In this document: positions 50,592-59,302 of the stretch, piece by piece
Numbering within the stretch: the stretch's first letter is position 1
Layout of the letters: the number at the start of each line of letters is the position of its first letter
Assembly: GCA_024697645.1 (NCBI GenBank)
Contig: JAILFH010000089.1
Span: 25,320-89,319, forward strand
Direction of reading: 5' to 3'
DNA length: 64,000 nt
Source: Prevotella sp.
GTDB taxonomy: Bacteria; Bacteroidota; Bacteroidia; Bacteroidales; Bacteroidaceae
Translations under genes and position numbers: made by a program
Notes under the pieces: generated by a model
What the model saw: only the letters and a program-made list of their open reading frames with translations
Told to the model about the DNA's origin: nothing
Databases searched by the model: none

Positions 50592-50725
50592 TTCTGCGAA
50601 CAGAGCAATACTCGTTATTTATTCTTCTGTATGTAGAGAAAACCTAACTATTTCTTTTCTGTTTACAGAGAATTCCTTCGTATTCACATTCTGCAAGCAG
50701 AGACTTCGTTGTTCTCTATGCGGAG
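50592..50725. repeat. Regularly spaced short palindromes TTCTGnnnnCAGAG (5 copies)
   Basis: ttctgcgaacagag (50592), ttctgtatgtagag (50625), ttctgtttacagag (50657), ttctgcaagcagag (50689), ttctctatgcggag (50712). Spacings 33, 32, 32, 23. Confidence 0.85.
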
Positions 50726-50843
50726 ATTACTTAGTCTTAAGTTACGTTTTTGGTTGATTATGACCTCGGAATTGGCATTTGCATGCGGAAGTTTCCGAAA
50801 GACATCAAGAACTTTGCTTACGACCATCAACTTCCTCACAATT

Positions 50844-50931
50844 GGATTGATGGAGTCCTCGACAACTGGATTGATGGAGTCCTCGCAACAGGATAGGTGG
50901 AGTCCTCGACAACTGGATTGATGGAGGCTGC
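50844..50931. repeat. 23-24-bp tandem repeat, ~3.7 copies
   Basis: ggattgatggagtcctcgacaact / ggattgatggagtcctcgcaaca / ggataggtggagtcctcgacaact / ggattgatggaggctgc. Confidence 0.95.
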
Positions 50932-50935
50932 AAAG

Positions 50936-50978
50936 AAAAAGGAAACGGGATTTGTCCGTTACTCCAAACAAATCCCGT
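50936..50978 (-). terminator. Rho-independent terminator of secG
   Basis: ACGGGATTTGT / ACAAATCCCGT perfect 11-bp stem. On the minus strand it is followed by TTCCTTTTT. Confidence 0.9.
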
Positions 50979-51008
50979 ATCTTGTTAAGAAATCAATTCT
51001 CAGATGAG

Positions 51009-51455
51009 TTATTTCTTTGCGGGAGCAGCTTCCTTGGCAGCAGCAGGAGCAGCAGCGGGTGCAGCATCCTTAGCGGCGGCAGGAGCAGCCTCTTTAGCGG
51101 CAGCGGGTGCAGCGGCTTCACCAGCCTGAGGAGCTGCCTGCTGGCCAGCACCGAATCCCTGAGTGTTAGTCGGGTTGGTGGTCTGAGTCTCTGTAGCAAC
51201 GTTCTCCAGAACGCTCTGCTCTGTTGAAGCAGTAGGAGCGACATAAGCGCAAACAACGCTGAAGATAACCATAGCAGCGGCGAGGCTCCATGTTGCTTTC
51301 TCGATGACGTCTGTAGTCTTGCGGACGCCCATAATCTGGTTAGAGGAAGAGAAGTTTGAAGCCAAACCACCTCCCTTAGACTCCTGGATGAGCACGATGC
51401 CAATCATGAGCAGTGCTGCCAGTACGATGAGAATTACGAATAATGTGTAAATCAT
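51009..51455 (-). CDS. secG: Preprotein translocase subunit SecG with Ala/Pro/Lys-rich repetitive tail
   Basis: MIYTLFVILIVLAALLMIGIVLIQESKGGGLASNFSSSNQIMGVRKTTDVIEKATW. Confidence 0.95.
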   Translation of the reverse strand: MIYTLFVILIVLAALLMIGIVLIQESKGGGLASNFSSSNQIMGVRKTTDVIEKATWSLAAAMVIFSVVCAYVAPTASTEQSVLENVATETQTTNPTNTQGFGAGQQAAPQAGEAAAPAAAKEAAPAAAKDAAPAAAPAAAKEAAPAKK

Positions 51456-51490
51456 TTTTTTGTTTTGTTTGTTTATTTATTATTTATGTT

Positions 51491-52267
51491 CTAATTTGTC
51501 TTGCTATTGAGTATCAATTTTTCTAAAAATCGAATTTGGTCTGCAAAGTAAGCATTTTTTTTTGGATAATTCAAATTTAAACGCTGAATAATTTCTAAAG
51601 CCTTCGAATATCTGCCCTGTTTGATGTAAATTTTGGCCAAAGTCTCGGTGAAATAGCCTTCGTCGGCATCATTTTCGTCGTCTTTTGCCTCATTTTCAGT
51701 TTCGGGTGTGAATTCGGGATTCTCGTTGAGATGAATTTTCCCTCCTTCGTTGTCGATGAAGTTGTCGATGAGACTCTGTCCCTTCATCTCGGGAGCCGTC
51801 GTTTCGACTTCAGCATCGGGCAGTTCGTTCTCAGTTTCAAGCAGATAGGCCACATAGTCGACCGTAGCGTCAGCAGGAGTGGGCTTCCTCCTCATGGTGG
51901 CGTTCTCGCCTTCTTCGTCCTGCGGAATGGAATCGAGGAAGTTGTCGATCAGTGCAATCATCCTGCTTCCCTTCTCCGGTTTGTCGGCTTCGGCATTCTC
52001 TTTCTTTGCGCTGGGCTCCTGACTCTTGGTCTTCAACTGATAGTGGGCAGCCTCTACGAGATTGAAGAGTTTCTTCCTGTCGGTGATGTAGATAGAAGCC
52101 CTGCGGAGTTCCTCGTCGAACGTCGGATCGTGGAGCAGATAGAGATTCTGCAGCAGGAGCAGTCGCGCCGTCTGGTAGTAAGGATGCAGTGCCAGCAGAC
52201 CACGGAGATCGTAGAGGGTCTCCTTGTCCATGAGTCTGGGCTGCTTGATGAGTTCGTAAACTTCCAT
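51491..52267 (-). CDS. Conserved Bacteroidales protein with C-terminal TPR-like repeat
   Basis: LRGLLALHPYYQTARLLLLQNLYLLHD. C-terminal YFTETLAKIYIKQGRYSKALEIIQRLNLNYPKKNAYFADQIRFLEKLI. Confidence 0.75.
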   Translation of the reverse strand: MEVYELIKQPRLMDKETLYDLRGLLALHPYYQTARLLLLQNLYLLHDPTFDEELRRASIYITDRKKLFNLVEAAHYQLKTKSQEPSAKKENAEADKPEKGSRMIALIDNFLDSIPQDEEGENATMRRKPTPADATVDYVAYLLETENELPDAEVETTAPEMKGQSLIDNFIDNEGGKIHLNENPEFTPETENEAKDDENDADEGYFTETLAKIYIKQGRYSKALEIIQRLNLNYPKKNAYFADQIRFLEKLILNSKTN

Positions 52268-52300
52268 ATCTCTTACTGCTTGATGCGTTCTATTTGCTTG

Positions 52301-52380
52301 CCAGTTGCCGACAGTTTGATTTCCAGTTGCCGACTATTTACTTACTTGTTGCCGACAGTTGATTACCAGTTGGCGACAGT
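52301..52380. repeat. 21-22-bp tandem repeat, 4 copies, overlapping the lptE 3' end
   Basis: ccagttgccgacagt at 52301, ccagttgccgactat at 52323, cttgttgccgacagt at 52345, ccagttggcgacagt at 52366. lptE stop is at 52363-52365. Confidence 0.95.
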
Positions 52381-52890
52381 CGCGTTGAATATCTGGTCGG
52401 TAAGTTCCTTGACCATCTGAGTGACAAGTTCTTCCTGAACAGAGTTGAGCGACTGGGTAGACTCGTAGGTCGACGTTGCCGTGAAGGAACGCTCGAAGTC
52501 CTGCGTGTGGTCGACGTTATTGGTGAAGCGAACGTTCACCGTAATCGACAGTTCCACCTGAGCAGAGTAGCCTTCGCTCGACACCGATTTATTACGCTGT
52601 TGATATTGCGTGATCTCGCCCTCAATCTTCAGGTCGCCATTGCGTTTCACCTGAGTGAGTTTCGTGTGATCAGCAAACTGGTCTTTCAGTTGGTTGTTGA
52701 ACATGGGCCCCATCGGTCCCCACACGTAACTTGCGCGGATGGGGAAGTCGACAATCTGGATGGTCTTCATCTTCGAATAGTCGATGCTGGCTCCGTTGAA
52801 CTTATAGCCTTCGAAGGCGCACGACGTGAGCAGAAAACTCAATATCGCAACCCAAAAAGTGCCAAGTGTTCTATTTATTGTCCAATCCAT
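52363..52890 (-). CDS. lptE: LPS-assembly lipoprotein LptE-like
   Basis: LLTSCAFEGYKFNGASIDYSKMKTIQIVDFPIRASYVWGPMGPMFNNQLKDQFADHTKL, typical of Bacteroidales LptE. Confidence 0.85.
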   Translation of the reverse strand: MDWTINRTLGTFWVAILSFLLTSCAFEGYKFNGASIDYSKMKTIQIVDFPIRASYVWGPMGPMFNNQLKDQFADHTKLTQVKRNGDLKIEGEITQYQQRNKSVSSEGYSAQVELSITVNVRFTNNVDHTQDFERSFTATSTYESTQSLNSVQEELVTQMVKELTDQIFNATVANW

Positions 52891-54112
52891 ACTGTTTCAG
52901 TCGTCTATAGAGTGTTCTGTCGCTGATGCCCAGTTCCTGAGCGGCGCGCTTGCGGTTGCCACCGTTGCGTTCCAGCGCTTTCTCAAGCATCTGCTTGCTC
53001 ATCTGATTCAGGTTGAGACTCTCCTGATCTTTGATTTCCTCAGCATCAGCATCCTCGACAGGTGCAGGGCGCTCAGACTCGGAGTTGTGAACGGCTGTGG
53101 GCAGTGCTGATGCTTCCGGTTCGAAAGCAGCCACACCACCAAAGGCACTGGCGCCTCCCAGTCCTCTCACCTCGTCGAGTTGTTTGCGCAGGCTGGTCAT
53201 CTCGCGACGCAGGTCACTGACGTTGCCGTGAAGTTCCTGCAGTATCTTGTAGAGCATCTCGCGCTCATTCTCGTAGGAGTGAGATCCAGCGGGCGTGATG
53301 GGCACGAGTTGAGTGCTCTCGGGGTCTTGGGGAATGAACTGGCTGAGTGTCTCAGCATCGATTTCCCTCTTCTCGCTGAGCACCGACATCTGCTCGGTGA
53401 TGTTCTTCAGTTGTCGCACGTTTCCCGGCCACTTATAGCGTAGCATGAGTTGCTGGGCTTCCTCACTGAGCGTGATGCGGGGGAATTTGTGCTTCTCGGC
53501 CATCTGCATCGCGAAGAGACGGAACAGTTGCAGAATGTCGTTTCCTCGCTCGCGCAGAGGCGGCATCTGGATTGACACCTGCAGCAGTCTGTAGTAGAGA
53601 TCCTCGCGGAAGCGACCTTCGCTGATGGCCTTGCGGAAGTTGATGTTGGTTGCTGCAACAATGCGCACGTCGGTCTTTCTGACCTGAGTGCCTCCGACTC
53701 GGATGTACTCTCCGTTTTCAAGTACACGCAAAAGTCGTGCCTGAGTGGCAAGCGGAAGTTCACCGACTTCGTCGAGGAAGATGGTTCCCTTGTTGGCTGC
53801 ACCGAAATAGCCTTCGCTTTCGCCGACCGATCCCGTGTAGGCACCCTTCTCGTGTCCGAAGAGTTCGGAGTCGATGGTTCCTTCGGGAATAGCGCCGCAG
53901 TTGATGGCGAAATAGCGTTCCTTGCGTCGCGGCGATCTGTCGTGAATGATGCGTGGGAGAATCTCCTTACCCACACCGCTTTCGCCGACGATAAGCACGC
54001 TGAGATCAGTGGATGCTACCTTCAGGGCAATATCCACAGCACGGTTCAAAGCATCGCAGTTTCCCACGATGTTATACCTTTTTTTGACCTCTTGCAATTC
54101 AGTCGTATTCAT
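52871..54112 (-). CDS. Sigma-54-interacting AAA+ transcriptional activator lacking a receiver domain
   Basis: VGESGVGKEILPRIIHDRSPR, ELFGHEKGAYTGSVGESEGYF, GTIFLDEVGELPLATQARLLRVLE. Fis-type HTH NGGNRKRAAQELGISDRTLYRRLKQYGL. Start at MNTTEL. Confidence 0.92.
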   Translation of the reverse strand: MNTTELQEVKKRYNIVGNCDALNRAVDIALKVASTDLSVLIVGESGVGKEILPRIIHDRSPRRKERYFAINCGAIPEGTIDSELFGHEKGAYTGSVGESEGYFGAANKGTIFLDEVGELPLATQARLLRVLENGEYIRVGGTQVRKTDVRIVAATNINFRKAISEGRFREDLYYRLLQVSIQMPPLRERGNDILQLFRLFAMQMAEKHKFPRITLSEEAQQLMLRYKWPGNVRQLKNITEQMSVLSEKREIDAETLSQFIPQDPESTQLVPITPAGSHSYENEREMLYKILQELHGNVSDLRREMTSLRKQLDEVRGLGGASAFGGVAAFEPEASALPTAVHNSESERPAPVEDADAEEIKDQESLNLNQMSKQMLEKALERNGGNRKRAAQELGISDRTLYRRLKQYGLDNK

Positions 54113-54167
54113 TTGGGGTGACAAAATTACACAATTTATTCGAGATATCTGCAATTTTGGCAGAAAA

Positions 54168-55349
54168 TTAACTGATTTTATGCTCGATAGCCTCTTTCAG
54201 GCGCGAAAGTGCCTCTTGAAGCAGACTTCTCTGCGTTCCAACGTTCAGTCGCATGAATCCCTCGCCACCAGGTCCGAACATAGCGCCGTCGTTGAGTGCC
54301 AGACGGGCTTTGTTGACGAAGAGATCGACCAGTTCGTCGTGGCTGAGACCAAGTTCCCTACAGTCGAGCCAGACGAGGAACGAAGCCTGTGGGCGCAGGG
54401 GTTTCAGTTGTGGAATCTTTTCGTGACAGAATGTCTCGACAAAGCGAATATTCTCTTCCACATAGGCAAGCATCTGTTGGCGCCATTCCTCACCCTGACT
54501 GAAGGCTGCCATCGTCGCGATGGGCGAGAAGATGGTCGGAGCGTCCATCTCGTTGGCCTCGAGCCATTTGAAGAACTTCTCGCGCAGTTCGTCGTTGGGT
54601 ACGATGGCGTAACTTGAGACGATACCCGCAATGTTGAACGTCTTCGACGGAGCACCGAAGGTGATACTGCAGGCAGCAGCCTCTTCGCTGACCGATGCGA
54701 ATGGAATGTGGCGATGGCCGAAGAGAGCCATATCGCAGTGGATTTCGTCGCTGATGACGATGATGCCGCGCGAATGGCAGAAGTGGGCAAGTTGCTGCAG
54801 CACCTCACGTGGCCAGACGATTCCTGCAGGGTTGTGAGGATTGCTCAGGATGAGCAGACGACAACTCTCGTCGCAGACTTCAGCCAGAAGGTCGAAGTCA
54901 ATCTCGTAGGTATTGCCCACGGGTCGCAGCGGACAGTTGACGACCTTTCGCCCATTGCCCTCAGGAACGAGGCGGAACGGATGATAGACCGGCGGCATGA
55001 TCACGACGCTGTCTCCAGGCTTCGTGAACACGTTAATCACCATACCGATGCCCTTTACAATGCCCGGAATGAACGCATACCATTCCTCCCGCGTCTCCCA
55101 CTGATGATGGTCGGTAATCCACTTCTGAACCGTAGGCCAGAGTTCGGGTGGGGTGATGGTGTAGCCGAAGAGCGAGTGGTCGAGTCGCTTCCGGAGCGCA
55201 TCGGTGATGAACTGCGGTGTTTCGAAGTCCATATCGGCCACCCAGAGAGGCAGCAGGTCGTTTCGTCCGTAGATTTTCTCGAGCACACAGTGTTTGTAGT
55301 CGCCCGATCCGGTTCGGTCAACGGGTTTGTCGAAATTGTAAGTTGGCAT
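54168..55349 (-). CDS. MalY/PatB family PLP-dependent C-S lyase/aminotransferase
   Basis: LPLWVADMDFETPQFITDALRKRLDHSLFGYT, LLILSNPHNPAGIVW, ITFGAPSKTFNIAGI. Confidence 0.92.
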   Translation of the reverse strand: MPTYNFDKPVDRTGSGDYKHCVLEKIYGRNDLLPLWVADMDFETPQFITDALRKRLDHSLFGYTITPPELWPTVQKWITDHHQWETREEWYAFIPGIVKGIGMVINVFTKPGDSVVIMPPVYHPFRLVPEGNGRKVVNCPLRPVGNTYEIDFDLLAEVCDESCRLLILSNPHNPAGIVWPREVLQQLAHFCHSRGIIVISDEIHCDMALFGHRHIPFASVSEEAAACSITFGAPSKTFNIAGIVSSYAIVPNDELREKFFKWLEANEMDAPTIFSPIATMAAFSQGEEWRQQMLAYVEENIRFVETFCHEKIPQLKPLRPQASFLVWLDCRELGLSHDELVDLFVNKARLALNDGAMFGPGGEGFMRLNVGTQRSLLQEALSRLKEAIEHKIS

Positions 55350-55376
55350 TGTCTGGTGTGTGGATAATATAAGTTT

Positions 55377-56684
55377 CTATTGTTTCTTGATCAATTTAAT
55401 CAATGCAAGTCCTATGCCAGTCCAAATGAGTTCGCGGAGACGTACGATGAGCGCCACAAGTGTGGCAGCGCTCGACGTCATTCCCAGATTCTTCACCGAC
55501 ATGAGGAATCCGCCCTCACGGCCTCCGAGTTGCAGGGGCATGAAGAAGAGCAGATTGGCGAAGAGCGAGGTAAAGGCCAGAATGAGTATGCACTGAATGA
55601 AATTGACCGATGGCATAAGGATGAGCAACACGAAGAACACCTCCAGCGCGGCACCCACGCGGCAAAGCACTTCGAGCAGAACGGCCGAGACGAAGGTCTT
55701 CGGATTCTGACGGTGCAGCGCGGCTATCTGTGCGTCAATCGTGTCGAGTTGCTGACGATGGTGCTCAATGAAGGGCTGCGCCCATTTCTTCACAAACGGC
55801 ACATGACGCAGCAGGTTCATCACTCTTACGGCAAGACCTTTCCTGTAGCCCGCCATGAAGAACCAAAGGCCGAGAATGCAGAAGGCGCCGACAAGGGTGA
55901 GCAGCGTGCCCATGAAGAAGTTGACGGGTTGCGTCAGAATGTAGAGGAAAATAGCGAGGAACCAATACCAGAAATGGCTGAAGATGTGCGTCATCGCATA
56001 GAGAATCACCGACGACGACGCTCTTTCAGTACCGATTCTCGGTGCCAGTTCCATGATGCGGTAAGGTTCACCGCCCATCAGTCCGCCCGGAGTTGCATAG
56101 TTCAGGGCAAAGCCGCTGATGGTAATCTTGTAGAGCCACCAGAACGGCACGTTCTCCGTTCCTGACGACAGTTTGGGATCAGGCTTCTGCTGCTGGTTAG
56201 CGGCTATAGCGTCCGAAGCGCCGTCAGCCTGCTGTTGATTAGCCATTGGTGCGTTCAAAGCGTCATCAACTGCTTTCTCTTGAGCCGCCTGTGCTTCCGT
56301 TGTGTCGGAAGATGCTTGCTGGCCCATTGCTTCGGCTTTCTGCGGAGCCATGATTTCAGCATATTGCTGCGCAATCACGTCACAAGTCTGCTCGGCCATC
56401 GCGTCACAAGTCTGCTGAGCCAAGGCGGCGATTGAATTGCCCTCAGCCGTTATCCCATCGATGAAGGGCGCGAGTTCCTTTGTGGGCTTCTGCGTCTTGA
56501 TGATGAGATACCACGCGCTCGTGTTGAGCATATACAACGGTCCCCATAGCGCGACTACTGCAAAGAACCAGTAGCCTGCGTGCTTCAGTCCTGCCCATAC
56601 GGCTGCGAAGTCGAGTTGTGTCACCATGATGATGAGCACCAGCAGACCGAAGATGAAAAAGCCGTTTTGATATTTCTTCTTCAT
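55377..56684 (-). CDS. Lysylphosphatidylglycerol synthase TM region/UPF0104 flippase-like protein with a low-complexity insert
   Basis: [60 protein letters not shown]. Insert at roughly aa 75-177. Confidence 0.85.
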   Translation of the reverse strand: MKKKYQNGFFIFGLLVLIIMVTQLDFAAVWAGLKHAGYWFFAVVALWGPLYMLNTSAWYLIIKTQKPTKELAPFIDGITAEGNSIAALAQQTCDAMAEQTCDVIAQQYAEIMAPQKAEAMGQQASSDTTEAQAAQEKAVDDALNAPMANQQQADGASDAIAANQQQKPDPKLSSGTENVPFWWLYKITISGFALNYATPGGLMGGEPYRIMELAPRIGTERASSSVILYAMTHIFSHFWYWFLAIFLYILTQPVNFFMGTLLTLVGAFCILGLWFFMAGYRKGLAVRVMNLLRHVPFVKKWAQPFIEHHRQQLDTIDAQIAALHRQNPKTFVSAVLLEVLCRVGAALEVFFVLLILMPSVNFIQCILILAFTSLFANLLFFMPLQLGGREGGFLMSVKNLGMTSSAATLVALIVRLRELIWTGIGLALIKLIKKQ

Positions 56685-57700
56685 TTCTTAGGTACGGCAA
56701 AACGCACTTTCTCTCCGTCCTCACGTTTCTCGTGATAGAGTTTCGGCAGCGGATTAGCCATCGGCTCGTCGTATTGACTGCGGTTGCGGCAAGCGTCGAT
56801 CACTGCGTAGATAGCGTGACGGAACGAGTCCTCGTCGGCTTCTCCCTTGCCTGCCATCTTGAATTCAGCATCGTCGCTCGATGTGGCACAAGCCACGGGC
56901 AGACCTGCTACGTTCAGCACGTAAGAATCGCTCGTGAGTGCCTTGAAGGGCGTTGCACCCTGATCGTAGTACATAGCGAGCACAGCGTCGAATGCCTCAT
57001 ACTGCGCCAGACCGAAGAAGTCGTCGGCAGCATAGGGACCGAATGCCTGATAGCCTTTGCTCTCCATCTGCTCGATGGCGGGCTTCAGGATTTCCTCCTC
57101 CTCGGTGCCGTTGCCCTTCGGATTCAGTGCGAGCACAGCCACTCGTGGATTGCTGATCATATAGTCGCGGCGAAGCATGTTGAAGAGCGTCTCAAGGCGT
57201 TTCTCGATGTTCTCCTGACTAATCTCCGCAGCCACATCCTTCAGGGCTACGTCGTAAGTTGCCAGACCAATGCGCAGACGCTCGTTGGTGAGTACCACCA
57301 GACCGCGCTTCAGCAGTTCCTGATTCCTGTTCAGCGGAGCGAGCACGAGTCCGTCGAAGCAACCGTTCTTCTGGTCTTCAACGGCCTTGATGAGTGCCTT
57401 CACACCCGCATTCTCCGACTCAGGAGTCGCTGTTCCGAGTTCCACCTTCACGTCGTCTTCGAAGCAGGTGAGCAGGTTCAGACGGCCGTCGCGCACGTCG
57501 TCAACCGAATTGACGATGCTGAACGGAGTCTCTACGCCAAGGGCTTTCTTGTGATAGGAAGCCACTTTGGGCGAGCCGTAGATGATCGGCGTGCAGAGTT
57601 CGAGCATCTCGGGGGCAGCAAAGGTTTTAAAAATTAGTTCGTATCCAATTCCATTGGTGTCGCCATGCGTGATGGCAATTCGAAGTTTTCTTTCTTCCAT
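56681..57700 (-). CDS. pdxA: 4-hydroxythreonine-4-phosphate dehydrogenase
   Basis: [75 protein letters not shown]. Confidence 0.93.
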   Translation of the reverse strand: MEERKLRIAITHGDTNGIGYELIFKTFAAPEMLELCTPIIYGSPKVASYHKKALGVETPFSIVNSVDDVRDGRLNLLTCFEDDVKVELGTATPESENAGVKALIKAVEDQKNGCFDGLVLAPLNRNQELLKRGLVVLTNERLRIGLATYDVALKDVAAEISQENIEKRLETLFNMLRRDYMISNPRVAVLALNPKGNGTEEEEILKPAIEQMESKGYQAFGPYAADDFFGLAQYEAFDAVLAMYYDQGATPFKALTSDSYVLNVAGLPVACATSSDDAEFKMAGKGEADEDSFRHAIYAVIDACRNRSQYDEPMANPLPKLYHEKREDGEKVRFAVPKK

Positions 57701-57748
57701 ATTTGTTGAAATTTGTTGTGTTCTATTTTATGAAATAGCGTCCTGCTG

Positions 57749-57925
57749 GGCCTTCTGACGGCGGAACAAGTCCCCCATTATTTCCACAAAGCAAATCATA
57801 TTTGTGATTTGTCATTTGTAAATTGTCACTTGGCCTTCTGACGGCGGAACAAGTTCCCCGTTCTTCCACAAAGCAAATCATATTTGTGAATTGTCACTTG
57901 TGAATTGTCATTTTGCCTTCTGACG
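57749..57925. repeat. ~83-bp tandem duplication plus partial third copy at the rlmN 3' end
   Basis: gccttctgacg at 57750, 57833 and 57915. Copies 1 and 2 share ggccttctgacggcggaacaagt.cccc..tt...ccacaaagcaaatcatatttgtga.ttgtca. Confidence 0.95.
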
Positions 57926-59023
57926 AGCCGTCGAGAGCAGTCCGCAGGCAGCATAGATGTCTTGTCCGCGCGAGGCTCTGATGGTCGTGAAGATGCCGTG
58001 CTGGGTCAGATAGTCGCGAAGTCGCTCCATCGTGGCTTCGTCGGCTCCGTGAAGCGGAACGTCGGGAATCTGATGGAAGCGGATGAGGTTGATGCGGCAG
58101 TCGAGACCCTTCAGCAGGTTGATGATGGCGCGTCCGTGGGCTCGCGAGTCGTTGAGACCGCCAAACACGATGTACTCGAACGACAGGCGGCGCTGATGGG
58201 CGAAGTCGTAGTTGCGCAGCAGTTCCACCACCTCCTCGATGGGCATTGCCTTCTCGGCAGGCATCAGTTCGGCGCGCTGCTCGTGGAGTGGGGAGTGGAG
58301 GCTGATGGCCACGTGGCACTCGCTCTCCTCAATGAATCGCTTCAGTTTGTCGCGCACTCCCACCGAACTCACCGTGATGCGGCGCGGACTCCAGGCCCAG
58401 CCCCAGTCGGCAGTGAGCACCTCAGTGGCGCGAAGTACGGCGTCGAGGTTGTCCATCGGTTCGCCCTGACCCATGAACACGATGTTCGTCAGTCGGTCTT
58501 GCTCGGGCAGGGCATAGATCTGATTCAGAATGTCGGCGGCCTCCAGATTGCCTTCCCAGCCTTGCTTGCCGGTCTGGCAGAACAGACAGTTCATCTTGCA
58601 GCCCACCTGACACGAAACGCACAGCGTGGCGCGTTCGCCATCGGGAATGAACACCGTTTCGACAAACGCCTTAGCCTCAGTTCCCGTCTCGACAAACGCC
58701 TTGCCCTCCTTGCCAGACTCGTCATCGGCTTCGGCAGCAACCTTCGCGCGCTTCTTGCACCTCACGGGAAATAGGTATTTCACCGTGCCGTCGACCGAGT
58801 GTTGACCATCGGCAGGCGCCATTGCTCCCACCTCATACGCAGCCTTCAGGCGTTCGCGGTTCTGCTTCGAAAGATTCGTCATCTCGTCGATGCTCATCAC
58901 ATGCTTCTGATAGAGCCACTGAGCAATCTGTCCACCTGTGAAGGCGGGCATACCTAACTCCTTCGCCATCTCCTTGAGTTCAGCGAGGGTCATGCCTAGA
59001 AGACGCTTTCTCGTGCAGTCCAT
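57908..59023 (-). CDS. rlmN: 23S rRNA/tRNA adenosine-C2 methyltransferase RlmN
   Basis: VFIPDGERATLCVSCQVGCKMNCLFCQTGKQGWEGNL (radical SAM CxxxCxxC), NIVFMGQGEPMDNLDAVLRA. Confidence 0.95.
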   Translation of the reverse strand: MDCTRKRLLGMTLAELKEMAKELGMPAFTGGQIAQWLYQKHVMSIDEMTNLSKQNRERLKAAYEVGAMAPADGQHSVDGTVKYLFPVRCKKRAKVAAEADDESGKEGKAFVETGTEAKAFVETVFIPDGERATLCVSCQVGCKMNCLFCQTGKQGWEGNLEAADILNQIYALPEQDRLTNIVFMGQGEPMDNLDAVLRATEVLTADWGWAWSPRRITVSSVGVRDKLKRFIEESECHVAISLHSPLHEQRAELMPAEKAMPIEEVVELLRNYDFAHQRRLSFEYIVFGGLNDSRAHGRAIINLLKGLDCRINLIRFHQIPDVPLHGADEATMERLRDYLTQHGIFTTIRASRGQDIYAACGLLSTARQKAK

Positions 59024-59265
59024 TGGTCTTTGTTCCTAAATCTGCTGCAAAGATACTGCAAAAAATTGAAAATTGGTTCTTCTTTACCTATTTATTTTAC
59101 ATTTGCGAGTGAAGAAAGCGAGATTTTGGACAGTAGTATTTCGTGAGCATTTCGAAAGGCCGTCGCGATTGTCTTAGAGAGTTTTCGTGCTGATTTGCGT
59201 AGAAATCGTGATAAAATGTGAAGTTTTTAGGCAGAGGTGCCGTTCAATTTCATAATTATTAGGTA

Positions 59266-59296
59266 TTGTCGAAGTGGAAAAATCGTCGTACCTTTG
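59266..59296 (+). promoter_or_regulatory. Bacteroidetes-type promoter TTG-N20-TACCTTTG
   Basis: TTG at 59266-59268 and TACCTTTG at 59289-59296, ~315 bp upstream of the ECF sigma ATG. Confidence 0.65.
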
Positions 59297-59302
59297 CAGC
59301 GC

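Noticed and set aside
50592-50725. CRISPR array
   Set aside because: The core is only ~14 bp, varies between copies in a paired way, spacers are ~18 nt, spacing drops to 23 at the end, and no cas genes are in the window.
50684-50971. 95-aa minus-strand ORF across the 24-bp repeats
   Set aside because: Contains translated repeats (SINPVVEDSINPIVRK), overlaps the secG terminator, no signal or domain recognised.
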